Below are positions 55,759 through 63,596 of a stretch of 64,000 nt of DNA, in pieces (the stretch's first letter is position 1; each line of letters begins with the position of its first letter). The stretch is from Thiomonas sp. FB-6 (GTDB taxonomy: Bacteria; Pseudomonadota; Gammaproteobacteria; Burkholderiales; Burkholderiaceae_C): the NCBI RefSeq assembly GCF_000377645.1, contig NZ_KB898486.1:1-64000 (forward strand), in the 5' to 3' direction. The translations under genes were made by a program, and so were the position numbers. The notes under the pieces were generated by a model. It worked only from the letters and a program-made list of their open reading frames with translations, was not told the DNA's origin and did no database searches.

Positions 55759-57506
55759 TGTTGAACCAGGCCATCCCCATGCCCCGTAGCGTTGCCAAAG
55801 GAGTCAGCCTGGCCGAACTGCAGCGGCGTTCGTCGCGCAGCAGCCTGGACATCGACGAAGGCGCCACGCCCACCCTGCGCGATCTGGCCGAGGCGCTGAG
55901 CTTCTCGCCCGACGACGGGCGCATCTGGCTGGGCGACCAGCGCATGGTGTTGTGGCGTTCGTCCACCTTCGGCTCGCTGCGCGCCGAACTGATCGCGCGC
56001 CTGGGCCAGGAGCAGGCGCGTTCGCTGCTGACCCGCGTGGGCTACGCCGCCGGCGCGCGCGACGCCGAGCTGGTGCGCCGCACCTGGCCCGGCAGCGACC
56101 CGGTGAACGCCTTTCACGCCGGGCCGCAGATGCACAAGCTCGGGGGCATCGTGCGCCCCGAAGCCATCGCCTTCGAGTTCGACATCGCGCGCGGCACCTT
56201 CCATGCCGACTTCTGGTGGCACGATTCGAGCGAGGACGACGAGCACATCGCCGCCTTCGGCATCGGCACCGAGCCGGCGTGCTGGATGCAGATCGGCTAC
56301 GCCAGCGGCTATGCCAGCGCCTTCATGGGCAAGTTCATCGTGTACCGCGAGATCGAGTGCCGGGCCACCGGAGCCAGCGCCTGCCGCCTGGTGGGCCGTC
56401 CGGCCGAGGAATGGGAGGACCCCGAACTCGACCAGCACTACTTCGCTCCCGGGCTGTCGGCCGCGGGCATCCGCCGCAGCCTGGCGGCGCCGTCGCTCGC
56501 GCCAGGCGTCTCGCCGGCGCGGCAGGCGGCGGCAGGGCCGTGCGCCGAGGAGTCCGCGCTGGTGGGCATCTCCTCGAGTTTCAGCGCCGCGCGGCACCTG
56601 ATCGAGCGCGTCGCGCCCACGCCCGCGACCGTGCTGTTCAGCGGCCCCTCGGGCGCCGGCAAGGAACTCTTCGCGCAGACCCTGCATGCCATCAGCCCCC
56701 GCGCGGCGGCGCCCTTCGTGGCGGTGAACTGCGCGGCGATTCCCGACACGCTGATCGAGACCGAGCTGTTCGGCGTGGAAAAGGGCGCGTTCACCGGCGC
56801 CAGCAGTTCGCGCGCCGGGCGCTTCGAGCGCGCGCAGGGAGGCACCCTGTTCCTGGACGAGATCGCCTCGCTGAGCTTTTTCGCGCAGGGCAAGCTGCTG
56901 CGCGCGCTGCAGGAGCGGCGCATCGAGCGGGTGGGGGGCAGCCGCGAGATCGCGGTCGACGTGCGCGTGGTGGCCGCCACCAACGTCGACTTGCGCGCGC
57001 AGGTGCGCGCCGGACGCTTCCGCGAGGATCTGTTCTTCCGGCTCAACGTGTTTCCCATCGCGCTGCCGCCGCTGAAGGAGCGCCGCGACGACATCCCGCT
57101 GCTCATGGAGGCCTTCCTGCGGCGCTACGGCGAGCAGTACGGGCGGCGCGTGGCCGGCTTCACGCCGCGTGCCGTGCAGGCGCTGCTGCAGTACGACTTC
57201 CCCGGCAACGTGCGCGAACTGCAGAACCTGATCGAGCGCGGCGTGATCATGGCGGGCCCGGACGAACCCATCGACGTGGTGCACCTGTTCCGCGGCGGCG
57301 AGATCGAGGCGCCGCAGGGGCTGTCGCCGGGGGTCGACGGGCGCCTGACCGAGCACGGTGCGCGAGCGGGCGGCGCCGGGCACCCGGCCGACGCCTACCG
57401 CGAGGCGCTGGTGGCGGCCCGCTACAACGTGTCGGCGGCGGCGCGCGAGCTCGGCCTGACGCGCGCGCAGCTGGTCTACCGGCTCAAGCGCCTGGGCGTG
57501 TCCTGA
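55758..57506 (+). CDS. Sigma-54-dependent activator, XylR/DmpR (V4R) type
   Basis: A 582-residue enhancer-binding protein. Residues 35-145 form a XylR_N sensor domain, 145-215 a V4R domain (GIGTEPACWMQIGYASGYASAFMG, named by its ends) and 265-500 the AAA+ domain, with Walker A GPSGAGKE near 296, GAFTGA near 344 and the FLDEIASL Walker B. A Fis-type helix-turn-helix ends the protein (NVSAAARELGLTRAQLVYRLKR). Such proteins respond to aromatic compounds. The first ATG overlaps the UAS; an ATG seven codons on (55779) is plausible. Confidence 0.92.
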   Translation: MLNQAIPMPRSVAKGVSLAELQRRSSRSSLDIDEGATPTLRDLAEALSFSPDDGRIWLGDQRMVLWRSSTFGSLRAELIARLGQEQARSLLTRVGYAAGARDAELVRRTWPGSDPVNAFHAGPQMHKLGGIVRPEAIAFEFDIARGTFHADFWWHDSSEDDEHIAAFGIGTEPACWMQIGYASGYASAFMGKFIVYREIECRATGASACRLVGRPAEEWEDPELDQHYFAPGLSAAGIRRSLAAPSLAPGVSPARQAAAGPCAEESALVGISSSFSAARHLIERVAPTPATVLFSGPSGAGKELFAQTLHAISPRAAAPFVAVNCAAIPDTLIETELFGVEKGAFTGASSSRAGRFERAQGGTLFLDEIASLSFFAQGKLLRALQERRIERVGGSREIAVDVRVVAATNVDLRAQVRAGRFREDLFFRLNVFPIALPPLKERRDDIPLLMEAFLRRYGEQYGRRVAGFTPRAVQALLQYDFPGNVRELQNLIERGVIMAGPDEPIDVVHLFRGGEIEAPQGLSPGVDGRLTEHGARAGGAGHPADAYREALVAARYNVSAAARELGLTRAQLVYRLKRLGVS

Positions 57507-57534
57507 GTGCCCGCCGGGCCGGCTGGTGCCTTGA

Positions 57535-57960
57535 TCAGCCTGCCGCCAACTGTTGGCGGATGCGCTGCGCGATGGCCCGCAGCTTGTCCGGGTCCCCCTG
57601 CTCGCGCGCGTGCATGCGCAGCTCCGATCCCTTCCAGCGGGGAATGACGTGGAAGTGCACGTGGGGCACCGTCTGCCCGGCCGCGGCGCCGTTGAACTGG
57701 CCGACGAAGACCCCGTCGGGCTCCAGGGTCTCGCGTACCGCCACCGCCAGGCGCTGGGTCATGCGGATGGCCGCGACCAGCGCCGCGTCCGGCAGATCGA
57801 AGATCTGCTCGGCGGGCGCCTTGGGGATGACCAGCACGTGGCCGTCGGCCTGGGGCATGATGTCCATGATGGCCAGCGCGCCGTCGTCCTCGGCAAGCTG
57901 GATGCTGGGCAGTTCGCCGCGCAGGATGCGGGCGAAGGGATTGTTGGCGTCGTAGGCCAT
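57535..57960 (-). CDS. HIT-family hydrolase (histidine triad)
   Basis: The 141-residue protein carries the histidine triad at residues 100-104 in PHVHFHVIPRW, with the NNPFARILRGELP N-terminus common to HinT/Fhit-like hydrolases. Such enzymes hydrolyse nucleoside phosphoramidates or AMP conjugates. The ATG at 57958-57960 has GGAG upstream. It is divergent from the arsR-type gene. Confidence 0.9.
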   Translation of the reverse strand: MAYDANNPFARILRGELPSIQLAEDDGALAIMDIMPQADGHVLVIPKAPAEQIFDLPDAALVAAIRMTQRLAVAVRETLEPDGVFVGQFNGAAAGQTVPHVHFHVIPRWKGSELRMHAREQGDPDKLRAIAQRIRQQLAAG

Positions 57961-58054
57961 GGCGTGCTCCGGCTGGGGTTTGCGCAGGATGCTAGCGCCA
58001 CTGCCGCGCCTGCAGAGCCCGCGGGCGCGATTGACGGTTTCCGGTGGGTTGTGG

Positions 58055-58082
58055 TCACATATGAACACCTGTTCACATGTGA
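58055..58082. promoter_or_regulatory. 12-2-12-type operator upstream of the arsR/CDF/EamA genes
   Basis: Arms TCACATATGAACA (58055-58067) and TGTTCACATGTGA (58070-58082) are complementary at 12 of 13 positions around two central bases. This is the long dyad typical of zinc- and cobalt-sensing ArsR/SmtB-family repressors. It lies 12 bases before the GTG start, so the repressor would block transcription or translation initiation. Confidence 0.78.
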
Positions 58083-58094
58083 AAGATCGCTCCC

Positions 58095-58397
58095 GTGCAA
58101 CCCGACACCCTGCTGCCGCAACTCGCGGACCTGTTCCGCCTGCTGGGGGACAACACCCGCCTGCGCATCGTGACCGCCTGCCTGCAGGGGCCGGTGGCGG
58201 TGGGCGACATCGCCTCCGGCCTGGAACTCGCGCCCACGCTGGTGAGCCACCACCTGCGACTGCTGCGTGCCGCGCGCCTGGTGAAGTCCGAGCGCCAGGG
58301 CAAGCATGTGCTGTATTCCACCGCCGACCAGCATGTGGCGCGCATGCTCGGCGACATGCTCGAACACATCGCCGAGCCCTCGGGAGAACTCGAATGA
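58095..58397 (+). CDS. ArsR/SmtB-family metal-sensing repressor
   Basis: A 100-residue winged-helix repressor starting at GTG 58095; the nearby ATG is followed at once by a stop codon. The recognition helix is in LAPTLVSHHLRLLRAARL. Metal-site residues in the last helix are Asp78, His80, His91 and Glu94, the alpha-5 site of zinc sensors such as CzrA with Glu replacing the last His. The stop overlaps the CDF transporter start (ATGA), so it probably autoregulates a metal-efflux operon. Confidence 0.9.
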   Translation: MQPDTLLPQLADLFRLLGDNTRLRIVTACLQGPVAVGDIASGLELAPTLVSHHLRLLRAARLVKSERQGKHVLYSTADQHVARMLGDMLEHIAEPSGELE

Positions 58398-59368
58398 GCG
58401 TGCGCGATTCCCGGCACGAGGATCACGATCACGATCACGATCACGATCATGGGCACGGACACGGCGCCCATCACCATCATCACGGAGACCCGCTGAGCCA
58501 GGCTTCGGCCTTCCGCATGGCCATCGCGCTCAACGTCCTGCTGGTGCTCATCCAGTTCGGCTTCGGTTTCGTCGCCAACTCCACCGCGCTGATGGCCGAC
58601 GCCGGGCACAACCTGTCGGACGTGCTCGGACTGGTGCTCGCGCTGGTGGCCGCCGTGCTGGGGCGGCGCGCGCCGAAGGGGCGCTACACCTACGGCCTGC
58701 GCAGCAGTTCCATCCTGGCCGCACTGACCAACGCCGTGCTGCTGTTGCTGGCCTCCGGTGCCATCGCCTGGGAGGCCGTGCAGCGCATGTTCGCGCCGCC
58801 GCCGGTGGCCGGGCTCACGGTGACCCTGGTCGCGGCGGCAGGCATCGTTGTCAACGGGCTGTCCGCCTGGCTGCTGCTGCGCGGGCAGAAGTCCGACCTG
58901 AACGTGCGCGGGGCCTACCTGCACATGCTGTCGGACGCCGCCGTCTCGCTGGGCGTGGTGCTGGCCGGGCTGGCGATCATGGCCACGGGCTGGAACTGGC
59001 TGGATCCGCTGGTCAGCGTGGTCATCGTGGCCCTGATCGTGGCGGGCACCTGGGGCCTGCTGCGCGAGGCGCTGGAGCTGATCCTGTCGGCCGTTCCCGC
59101 GGGCATCGACGCCGGCGAGGTCGCCGAATTCCTGCGCGGGCGACCCGGGGTGAGCGACGTGCACGACCTGCACATCTGGGGCATGAGCACCACCGAGAAC
59201 GCGCTGACGGCCCACCTGGTGGTGCCCGGCGGCTATCCCGGCGACGAGGTGCTGGACGCCATTTCCGGGGAACTGCGCTCGCGCTTCGGCATCGGCCACA
59301 GCACGCTGCAGGTCGAGCAGGGCACGACCTGCCACGCCTGCGCGCTGCAGCCGGCGCACGGAGCCTGA
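58394..59368 (+). CDS. Cation diffusion facilitator (CzcD/ZitB type)
   Basis: A 324-residue Zn2+/H+ or Cd2+/Co2+/H+ antiporter of the CDF family. A His/Asp-rich N-terminus (residues 8-30, with DHDHDHDHD and a run of five His) precedes six helices. The site-A pairs are His72/Asp76 in GHNLSDVLG and His177/Asp181 in LHMLSDAAV. A C-terminal cytoplasmic domain follows. It is coupled to the ArsR regulator. Two Cys near the C-terminus (TTCHAC) may add a metal site. Confidence 0.93.
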   Translation: MSVRDSRHEDHDHDHDHDHGHGHGAHHHHHGDPLSQASAFRMAIALNVLLVLIQFGFGFVANSTALMADAGHNLSDVLGLVLALVAAVLGRRAPKGRYTYGLRSSSILAALTNAVLLLLASGAIAWEAVQRMFAPPPVAGLTVTLVAAAGIVVNGLSAWLLLRGQKSDLNVRGAYLHMLSDAAVSLGVVLAGLAIMATGWNWLDPLVSVVIVALIVAGTWGLLREALELILSAVPAGIDAGEVAEFLRGRPGVSDVHDLHIWGMSTTENALTAHLVVPGGYPGDEVLDAISGELRSRFGIGHSTLQVEQGTTCHACALQPAHGA

Positions 59369-59400
59369 GCCGCGGCATGGCTTGCGCAGGGGGCGCAGGA

Positions 59401-60465
59401 ATGGCAGGCATCCGCGAGTGGGCGCGTCCGGGGGTGCTTTCGGCGCTGGGCGCGGCGCTGCTGTTCGGCGCGGGCACGCCGCTGGCCAAGCGCCTGCTGC
59501 AGGGCACCGACCCGTGGGTGCTGGCAGGCCTGCTGTACCTGGGCGCCGGTCTCGGCCTGGGAGGCTGGCGCCTGCTCAGGCGCGCGCCGCGGGTGCGCCT
59601 GGCCCGCGCCGAAGGCCTTTGGTTCGCAGCCGCCGTGGGCTTCGGCGGCGTGCTCGGGCCGGTGCTGCTGATGCTTGGCCTGCGCGGCATGCCGGCTTCG
59701 GGGGCGGCGCTGCTGCTCAACGCGGAGAGCGTGTTCACCGCGCTGCTCGCCTGGTTCGTGTTCCGCGAGAACTTCGACCGCCGCATCGCGCTGGGCATGC
59801 TGGCCATCGTGGCCGGCGCCGTGCTGCTCGGCGGTACCGCCGCCGGCGCCGCGGCCCACTGGAGCCCGCGCCAACTGGCGCCGGCCGCGCTGGTGCTGGG
59901 CGCCTGCCTGGCCTGGGGCATCGACAACAACCTCACGCGCAAGGTGTCGCTGGCCGACGCCACCTGGGTGGCCAGCGTCAAGGGCCTGGCCGCCGGAAGC
60001 GTGAACCTGGCGCTGGCCCTGGGCACGGGCGCGGCATTGCCCGGCCTGCGCCTGGCGGCGGCCGCGATGGTGGTGGGGCTGGTGGCCTACGGCGTCAGTC
60101 TGTCGCTGTTCGTGGTCGCGCTGCGCCACCTGGGTTCCGCCCGCACGGGAGCCTACTTCTCGGTGGCGCCGTTTTTCGGTGCGCTGCTCGCGCTGCTGAT
60201 GGGCGATGCGTTGAGCCTGCCCCTGGCGGGCGCGGCCGTCCTCATGGGCGTGGGGGTGTGGCTGCACCTCAGCGAGCGCCACGAGCATGCGCACACGCAC
60301 GAGCCGCTGGAGCACGAGCACGAGCATGTGCACGACGAGCATCACCAGCACGAGCACGAGCAGCCGGTGGCGCCCGGCGTGCGGCACACGCACCGGCACC
60401 GGCACGCGGAGCTGACCCACCGCCACGCCCACGTGCCGGACACGCACCACCGGCACGAGCACTGA
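59401..60465 (+). CDS. EamA/DMT transporter with His-rich C-terminal tail
   Basis: A 354-residue drug/metabolite-transporter protein with ten predicted helices in two EamA repeats (residues 14-140 and 155-285). After LMGVGVWLHLSERHEH the last 60 residues form a tail with about 23 His, plus Glu, Asp and Arg. Such a tail is not part of the family. It starts 32 bases after the CDF stop; the ATG 59401 is preferred to one 8 codons earlier. The metal-binding tail and the operon make it a candidate metal exporter or chaperone-coupled transporter. Confidence 0.82.
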   Translation: MAGIREWARPGVLSALGAALLFGAGTPLAKRLLQGTDPWVLAGLLYLGAGLGLGGWRLLRRAPRVRLARAEGLWFAAAVGFGGVLGPVLLMLGLRGMPASGAALLLNAESVFTALLAWFVFRENFDRRIALGMLAIVAGAVLLGGTAAGAAAHWSPRQLAPAALVLGACLAWGIDNNLTRKVSLADATWVASVKGLAAGSVNLALALGTGAALPGLRLAAAAMVVGLVAYGVSLSLFVVALRHLGSARTGAYFSVAPFFGALLALLMGDALSLPLAGAAVLMGVGVWLHLSERHEHAHTHEPLEHEHEHVHDEHHQHEHEQPVAPGVRHTHRHRHAELTHRHAHVPDTHHRHEH

Positions 60466-60509
60466 GCCGCTGGCAGGCCGGACAACCACGAGAAGAACAG
60501 GAGGCATCA

Positions 60510-61364
60510 ATGATGCTGCAGGATCGGGTGGCGATGGTCACCGGGGCGGGAGCGGGCCTGGGGCGCTGCCATGCGCTGGCGCTGGCCGGGCAGGGCGCGC
60601 GGGTGCTGGTCAATGACGTCGACGCGCAGCAGGCGGCGGCGGTGGCGGCCGAGATCCGGGCCGCCGGAGGCAGCGCGCTGCCGGCGGCGGCTTCGGTCAC
60701 CGACGCGGCGGCGGTGCAGGCGATGGTGGAGCAGGCGCTGGCCGCATGGGGGCGCATCGACATCCTGGTGAACAACGCCGGGATCCTGCGCGACAAGACC
60801 TTCGCCAAGATGAGCATCGACGAGTTCCGCCAGGTGCTCGACGTGCACTTGATGGGCTCGGTCATCTGCACCAAGGCGGTGTGGGACCCCATGCGCGAGC
60901 GCCAGTACGGACGCGTCGTCATGACCACCTCGTCGTCGGGGCTCTACGGCAATTTCGGCCAGGCCAACTACGGCGCGGCCAAGATGGCCCTGGTGGGACT
61001 GATGCAGACCCTCGCGATCGAAGGGGACAAGTACGGGATCCGCGTGAATTGCCTGGCGCCGACGGCGGCGACGCAGATGACGGGGGGCGTGCTCCCGCCC
61101 GAGGCCTTGCAGCGCCTGGCCCCCGAACTGGTCAGCCCCGGACTGGTCGCGCTGGTCGGGCCCGATGCCCCCACCCGAGCGATTCTCTGCACCGGCGGCG
61201 GGCATTTCGCGAGCGCGCACGTGACCCTCACGCGCGGAGTGCGCATCGACGGTGGCGACGATGCGGCGCAGCGTGTCGCCGGGGCCTGGGAGGCCATCGA
61301 CGACCGCCGCGATGAACTCGTTCCCGCCTACGGATTCACCCAGGTCGAGCGCGAACTTCGCTGA
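60510..61364 (+). CDS. SDR, MFE-2/17-beta-HSD4-like hydroxyacyl dehydrogenase
   Basis: A 284-residue SDR with GAGAGLG at residues 12-18, NNAG near 87, catalytic YGAAK near 156 and the RVNCLAPTAATQMTG segment. Its length and the C-terminal RGVRIDGGDDAAQRVAGAWEAID, here named by its ends, recall the (3R)-hydroxyacyl-CoA dehydrogenase domain of peroxisomal multifunctional enzyme 2. CAGGAGG precedes the ATG. It lies 44 bases after the EamA gene and may not share its role. Confidence 0.85.
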   Translation: MMLQDRVAMVTGAGAGLGRCHALALAGQGARVLVNDVDAQQAAAVAAEIRAAGGSALPAAASVTDAAAVQAMVEQALAAWGRIDILVNNAGILRDKTFAKMSIDEFRQVLDVHLMGSVICTKAVWDPMRERQYGRVVMTTSSSGLYGNFGQANYGAAKMALVGLMQTLAIEGDKYGIRVNCLAPTAATQMTGGVLPPEALQRLAPELVSPGLVALVGPDAPTRAILCTGGGHFASAHVTLTRGVRIDGGDDAAQRVAGAWEAIDDRRDELVPAYGFTQVERELR

Positions 61365-61665
61365 CGCCATGCCGGATGGCCTGTCGCTCGACGACGACAG
61401 GCGCAAGGCCGCGAATTTGCTTCGATTGAAGTCCATCGGGGCCGCGTGCCGTCGTTCCGGGGCGACGCTATCGGCCCCTGCGGCGCCTGTCGCGCCGCCG
61501 CGGCGCCGCGCCCGGCGCGGGCACGGTCGCTAAACCCTTGATGTAGTGGGGAATTTGCGTCCGGGCACGGGCATTGCAAGACAGAACTCGGGACCCGATC
61601 TCCGGATCCCGCGGCCGCCGAAGGCGCAGCCGCACTCTGCATCAACCCAAGAGAGGAGTTTTGTC
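61365..61665. other. Intergenic stretch of 301 bases before the small exported peptide
   Basis: No gene is supported here. It holds a perfect 8-bp hairpin, GCCTGTCG and CGACAGGC (61379-61402), close behind the SDR stop and without a T-run, and a GC-rich stretch near 61480-61520. An AT-richer patch around 61530-61560 may carry the peptide promoter, but no clear -35/-10 pair was identified. Confidence 0.5.
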
Positions 61666-61809
61666 ATGACCGCTTCCCGCAAGATCGCCCGTGTGATCCT
61701 GGCTGTCGCCACCGTGACGGCTCTCGCCAGCCCGATGATCGCGAACGCGGCGATGTACCACCACAAGGCCGCCAGCTCGGCCCAGAACTCGAACGCGCCG
61801 AAGCAGTAA
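61666..61809 (+). CDS. Small exported peptide, unknown function
   Basis: The 47-residue product starts at ATG 61666 behind a strong GAGGAG. A Lys/Arg N-terminus, a hydrophobic core (VILAVATVTALASPMIA) and an ANA/A-like cleavage site give a signal peptide. The mature peptide would be about 20 residues with AMYHHKAASSAQN and KQ at the end, including a His pair. No family was recognised. It has its own intrinsic terminator, so it is a monocistronic unit. Confidence 0.65.
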   Translation: MTASRKIARVILAVATVTALASPMIANAAMYHHKAASSAQNSNAPKQ

Positions 61810-61830
61810 TCGTCGGCCCGGTTCGACCGA

Positions 61831-61904
61831 GGCCGGAGCGGTCGCGCTCCGAGGGCCCGCGCGCTGCGCGCAGGGTTCCCCGGGCGACCGGTCCGGCCTT
61901 TTTT
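61831..61904 (+). terminator. Intrinsic terminator of the small peptide gene
   Basis: Arms GGCCGGA (61831-61837) and TCCGGCC (61892-61898), extended by GGTCGC (61840-61845) and GCGACC (61884-61889) with a 2x2 internal loop, are followed by six T. The long loop can fold internally. Another fold could pair the GC-rich loop bases. Confidence 0.6.
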
Positions 61905-61946
61905 GCAGGGCCCCCGCGGCCGCGGAGCCTGCCCTGCGCACACCGT

Positions 61947-62777
61947 CTACACCGCCTCGAACACCGCCATCAGCACGCCCACGCGCCCTTCCAGCAGGTT
62001 GCGGGCGTGGTTGCCGGCCTGCGCCGGGAAGTCCGGCCCCATCACCACGCCGAGCCCCGGCGCGGAAGGCCTCGGCGCCGAGGCAGCGGCGGCCTTGAGC
62101 TGCGCCGCCCAGTCCCTGGCTGTCTGCGTATCGTCGCGCCAGGCCCGTACACGCAGCCCGGCGGCCTCGACGGCGTCGCGGGTGGCCTGGGCGTCGAGCA
62201 GGAAACTGTCCTTCGCATCGCGTGCCCACGGGGCGGGGTAGAGGGGCTCGCCCTCGCCGCGCACCACGTCGTAGGTGGCGAAGCGTCCGCCCGGCGCCAG
62301 CACACGGCGGATCTCCCGGTACAGCCGCTCGCGATCGGCGATGTTCATGGCCACGTGCTGCAGCAACACCACGTCGAAGCTGGCGTCGGCGAAGTCCATC
62401 GCCAGCGCGCTGCCGCAATGGAATTGCACGCGTTCCTGCTGGCCCGTGCGCAGGCTCAGGTAGCGGGCGGCCTCGACGAAGCCCTCGCTGAGGTCGAGCC
62501 CCGTGACCCGACAGCCGCGGCTGTCGGCGATGAGCCGCGCCGGCCCTCCGATGCCGCAGCCCAGATCCAGCACCCGGTCGGCGGGCCCGATGGCGGCCAG
62601 CTCCGCCAGTTCGGCGGTGGCGGCATGCCCACGGGTATGGAACTGGTCCATCGCGCCGAGCTCGCGGGGCGTCAGCGGGCGGTCTTCCGGGCCCAGCGTG
62701 GCCAGCGCGGCGCGGATGCGCTGAAGCACCCCGGTGGCTGCATAGTGTTCGCGAACGCCGTTCAAGTTCTGCGACAT
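61947..62777 (-). CDS. SAM-dependent class I methyltransferase
   Basis: A 276-residue methyltransferase. Motif I is VLDLGCGIGG near 70, followed by VTGLDLSEGF and the post-I acidic residues, and motif IV region DVVLLQHVAMNI. The N-terminal 40 residues (REHYAATGVLQRIRAAL) resemble the sarcosine/dimethylglycine and UbiE-like groups. The start is the ATG at 62775-62777 with GGGAGA. Substrate unknown. It is convergent with the small peptide gene. Confidence 0.85.
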   Translation of the reverse strand: MSQNLNGVREHYAATGVLQRIRAALATLGPEDRPLTPRELGAMDQFHTRGHAATAELAELAAIGPADRVLDLGCGIGGPARLIADSRGCRVTGLDLSEGFVEAARYLSLRTGQQERVQFHCGSALAMDFADASFDVVLLQHVAMNIADRERLYREIRRVLAPGGRFATYDVVRGEGEPLYPAPWARDAKDSFLLDAQATRDAVEAAGLRVRAWRDDTQTARDWAAQLKAAAASAPRPSAPGLGVVMGPDFPAQAGNHARNLLEGRVGVLMAVFEAV

Positions 62778-62954
62778 CGCCGTCTCCCGTCGCCAGGCCG
62801 CTGCCCGAGGATCCAAGCCTACGCCTGAAGCGGCTCGCCGTGGCATTCCAGGTAGTCGCGCGAGGCATACAGCCCCACCTCGCGGCGCCCGGGCAGGCCG
62901 GGGCGCGCGATCGGGCGCGCCCTACACTGGCTCGTTACCACGGAGACCAGGATC

Positions 62955-63596
62955 ATGACCAGTCGCGAACTCGTGTTCTATACCCATCCCCAATCTCGCG
63001 GCAGGATCGTGCGCTGGATGCTCGAGGAGATCGGGGTGCCGTACCGGACGGAGTTGCTCGTGTACGGCGCCTCGATGAAGGCCCCCGAATACCTGGCCGT
63101 GAACCCCCTGGGAAAGGTGCCGGCCTTGCGCCATGGGGACCTGGTGGTCACGGAAGTCGCCGCCATCTGTGCCTACCTGGCCGACGCCTTCGCGTCGAAG
63201 GGGTTCGCGCCTCCCTGCGATTCGCCGCTGCGCGGCGCCTACTACCGCTGGTTGTTCTTCGCGGCCGGGCCCCTGGAGGCCGCGGTGTCCAACCGCGCGC
63301 TGGGATTCGTGGTGCCGCCCGAGCGCAAGGGCATGATGGGCTACGGCAGCTACGAGGAAGCGCTGGATGTCGTGGAGGGCGCGGTGGCCGCCCGCGCTCC
63401 GTACCTGCTGGGCGAGCGCTTCGGCGCGGCCGACGTGGTCGTCGGCTCGCACCTGGCTTTCGGCATGCGTTTCGGCACCATCGAGAAGCGCCCGGCCTTC
63501 GAAGCCTATGTCTCGCTGCTCGAACAGCGTCCCGCCCGGCGGCGAGGGCTCGAGCTGGATGACGCCGCGGCCGCGGCGAGCGCGCCGCACGCCTGA
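62955..63596 (+). CDS. Glutathione S-transferase
   Basis: A 213-residue cytosolic GST. The thioredoxin-like domain covers residues 1-80 with FYTHPQSRGRIVRWMLEEI (Ser/Arg near residue 14-16 as the catalytic face) and the GSH-binding NPLGKVPAL and VTEVAAICAYLAD. The helical C-terminal domain follows. GGAGACC precedes the ATG. It is divergent from the methyltransferase gene and convergent with a truncated LysR gene. Endogenous substrate unknown. Confidence 0.92.
   Translation: MTSRELVFYTHPQSRGRIVRWMLEEIGVPYRTELLVYGASMKAPEYLAVNPLGKVPALRHGDLVVTEVAAICAYLADAFASKGFAPPCDSPLRGAYYRWLFFAAGPLEAAVSNRALGFVVPPERKGMMGYGSYEEALDVVEGAVAARAPYLLGERFGAADVVVGSHLAFGMRFGTIEKRPAFEAYVSLLEQRPARRRGLELDDAAAAASAPHA

Noticed and set aside
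58394-58490. Short GATCAC/CACGAT tandem repeat as a CRISPR-like or satellite repeat
   Set aside because: It simply encodes the His-Asp repeats of the CDF N-terminus; there are no spacers or unit conservation outside the gene.
58306-60465. 719-codon frame fusing the CDF and EamA regions
   Set aside because: The first half is an out-of-frame reading of the CDF gene. Only the part from about 59401 has EamA helices, with its own ATG.
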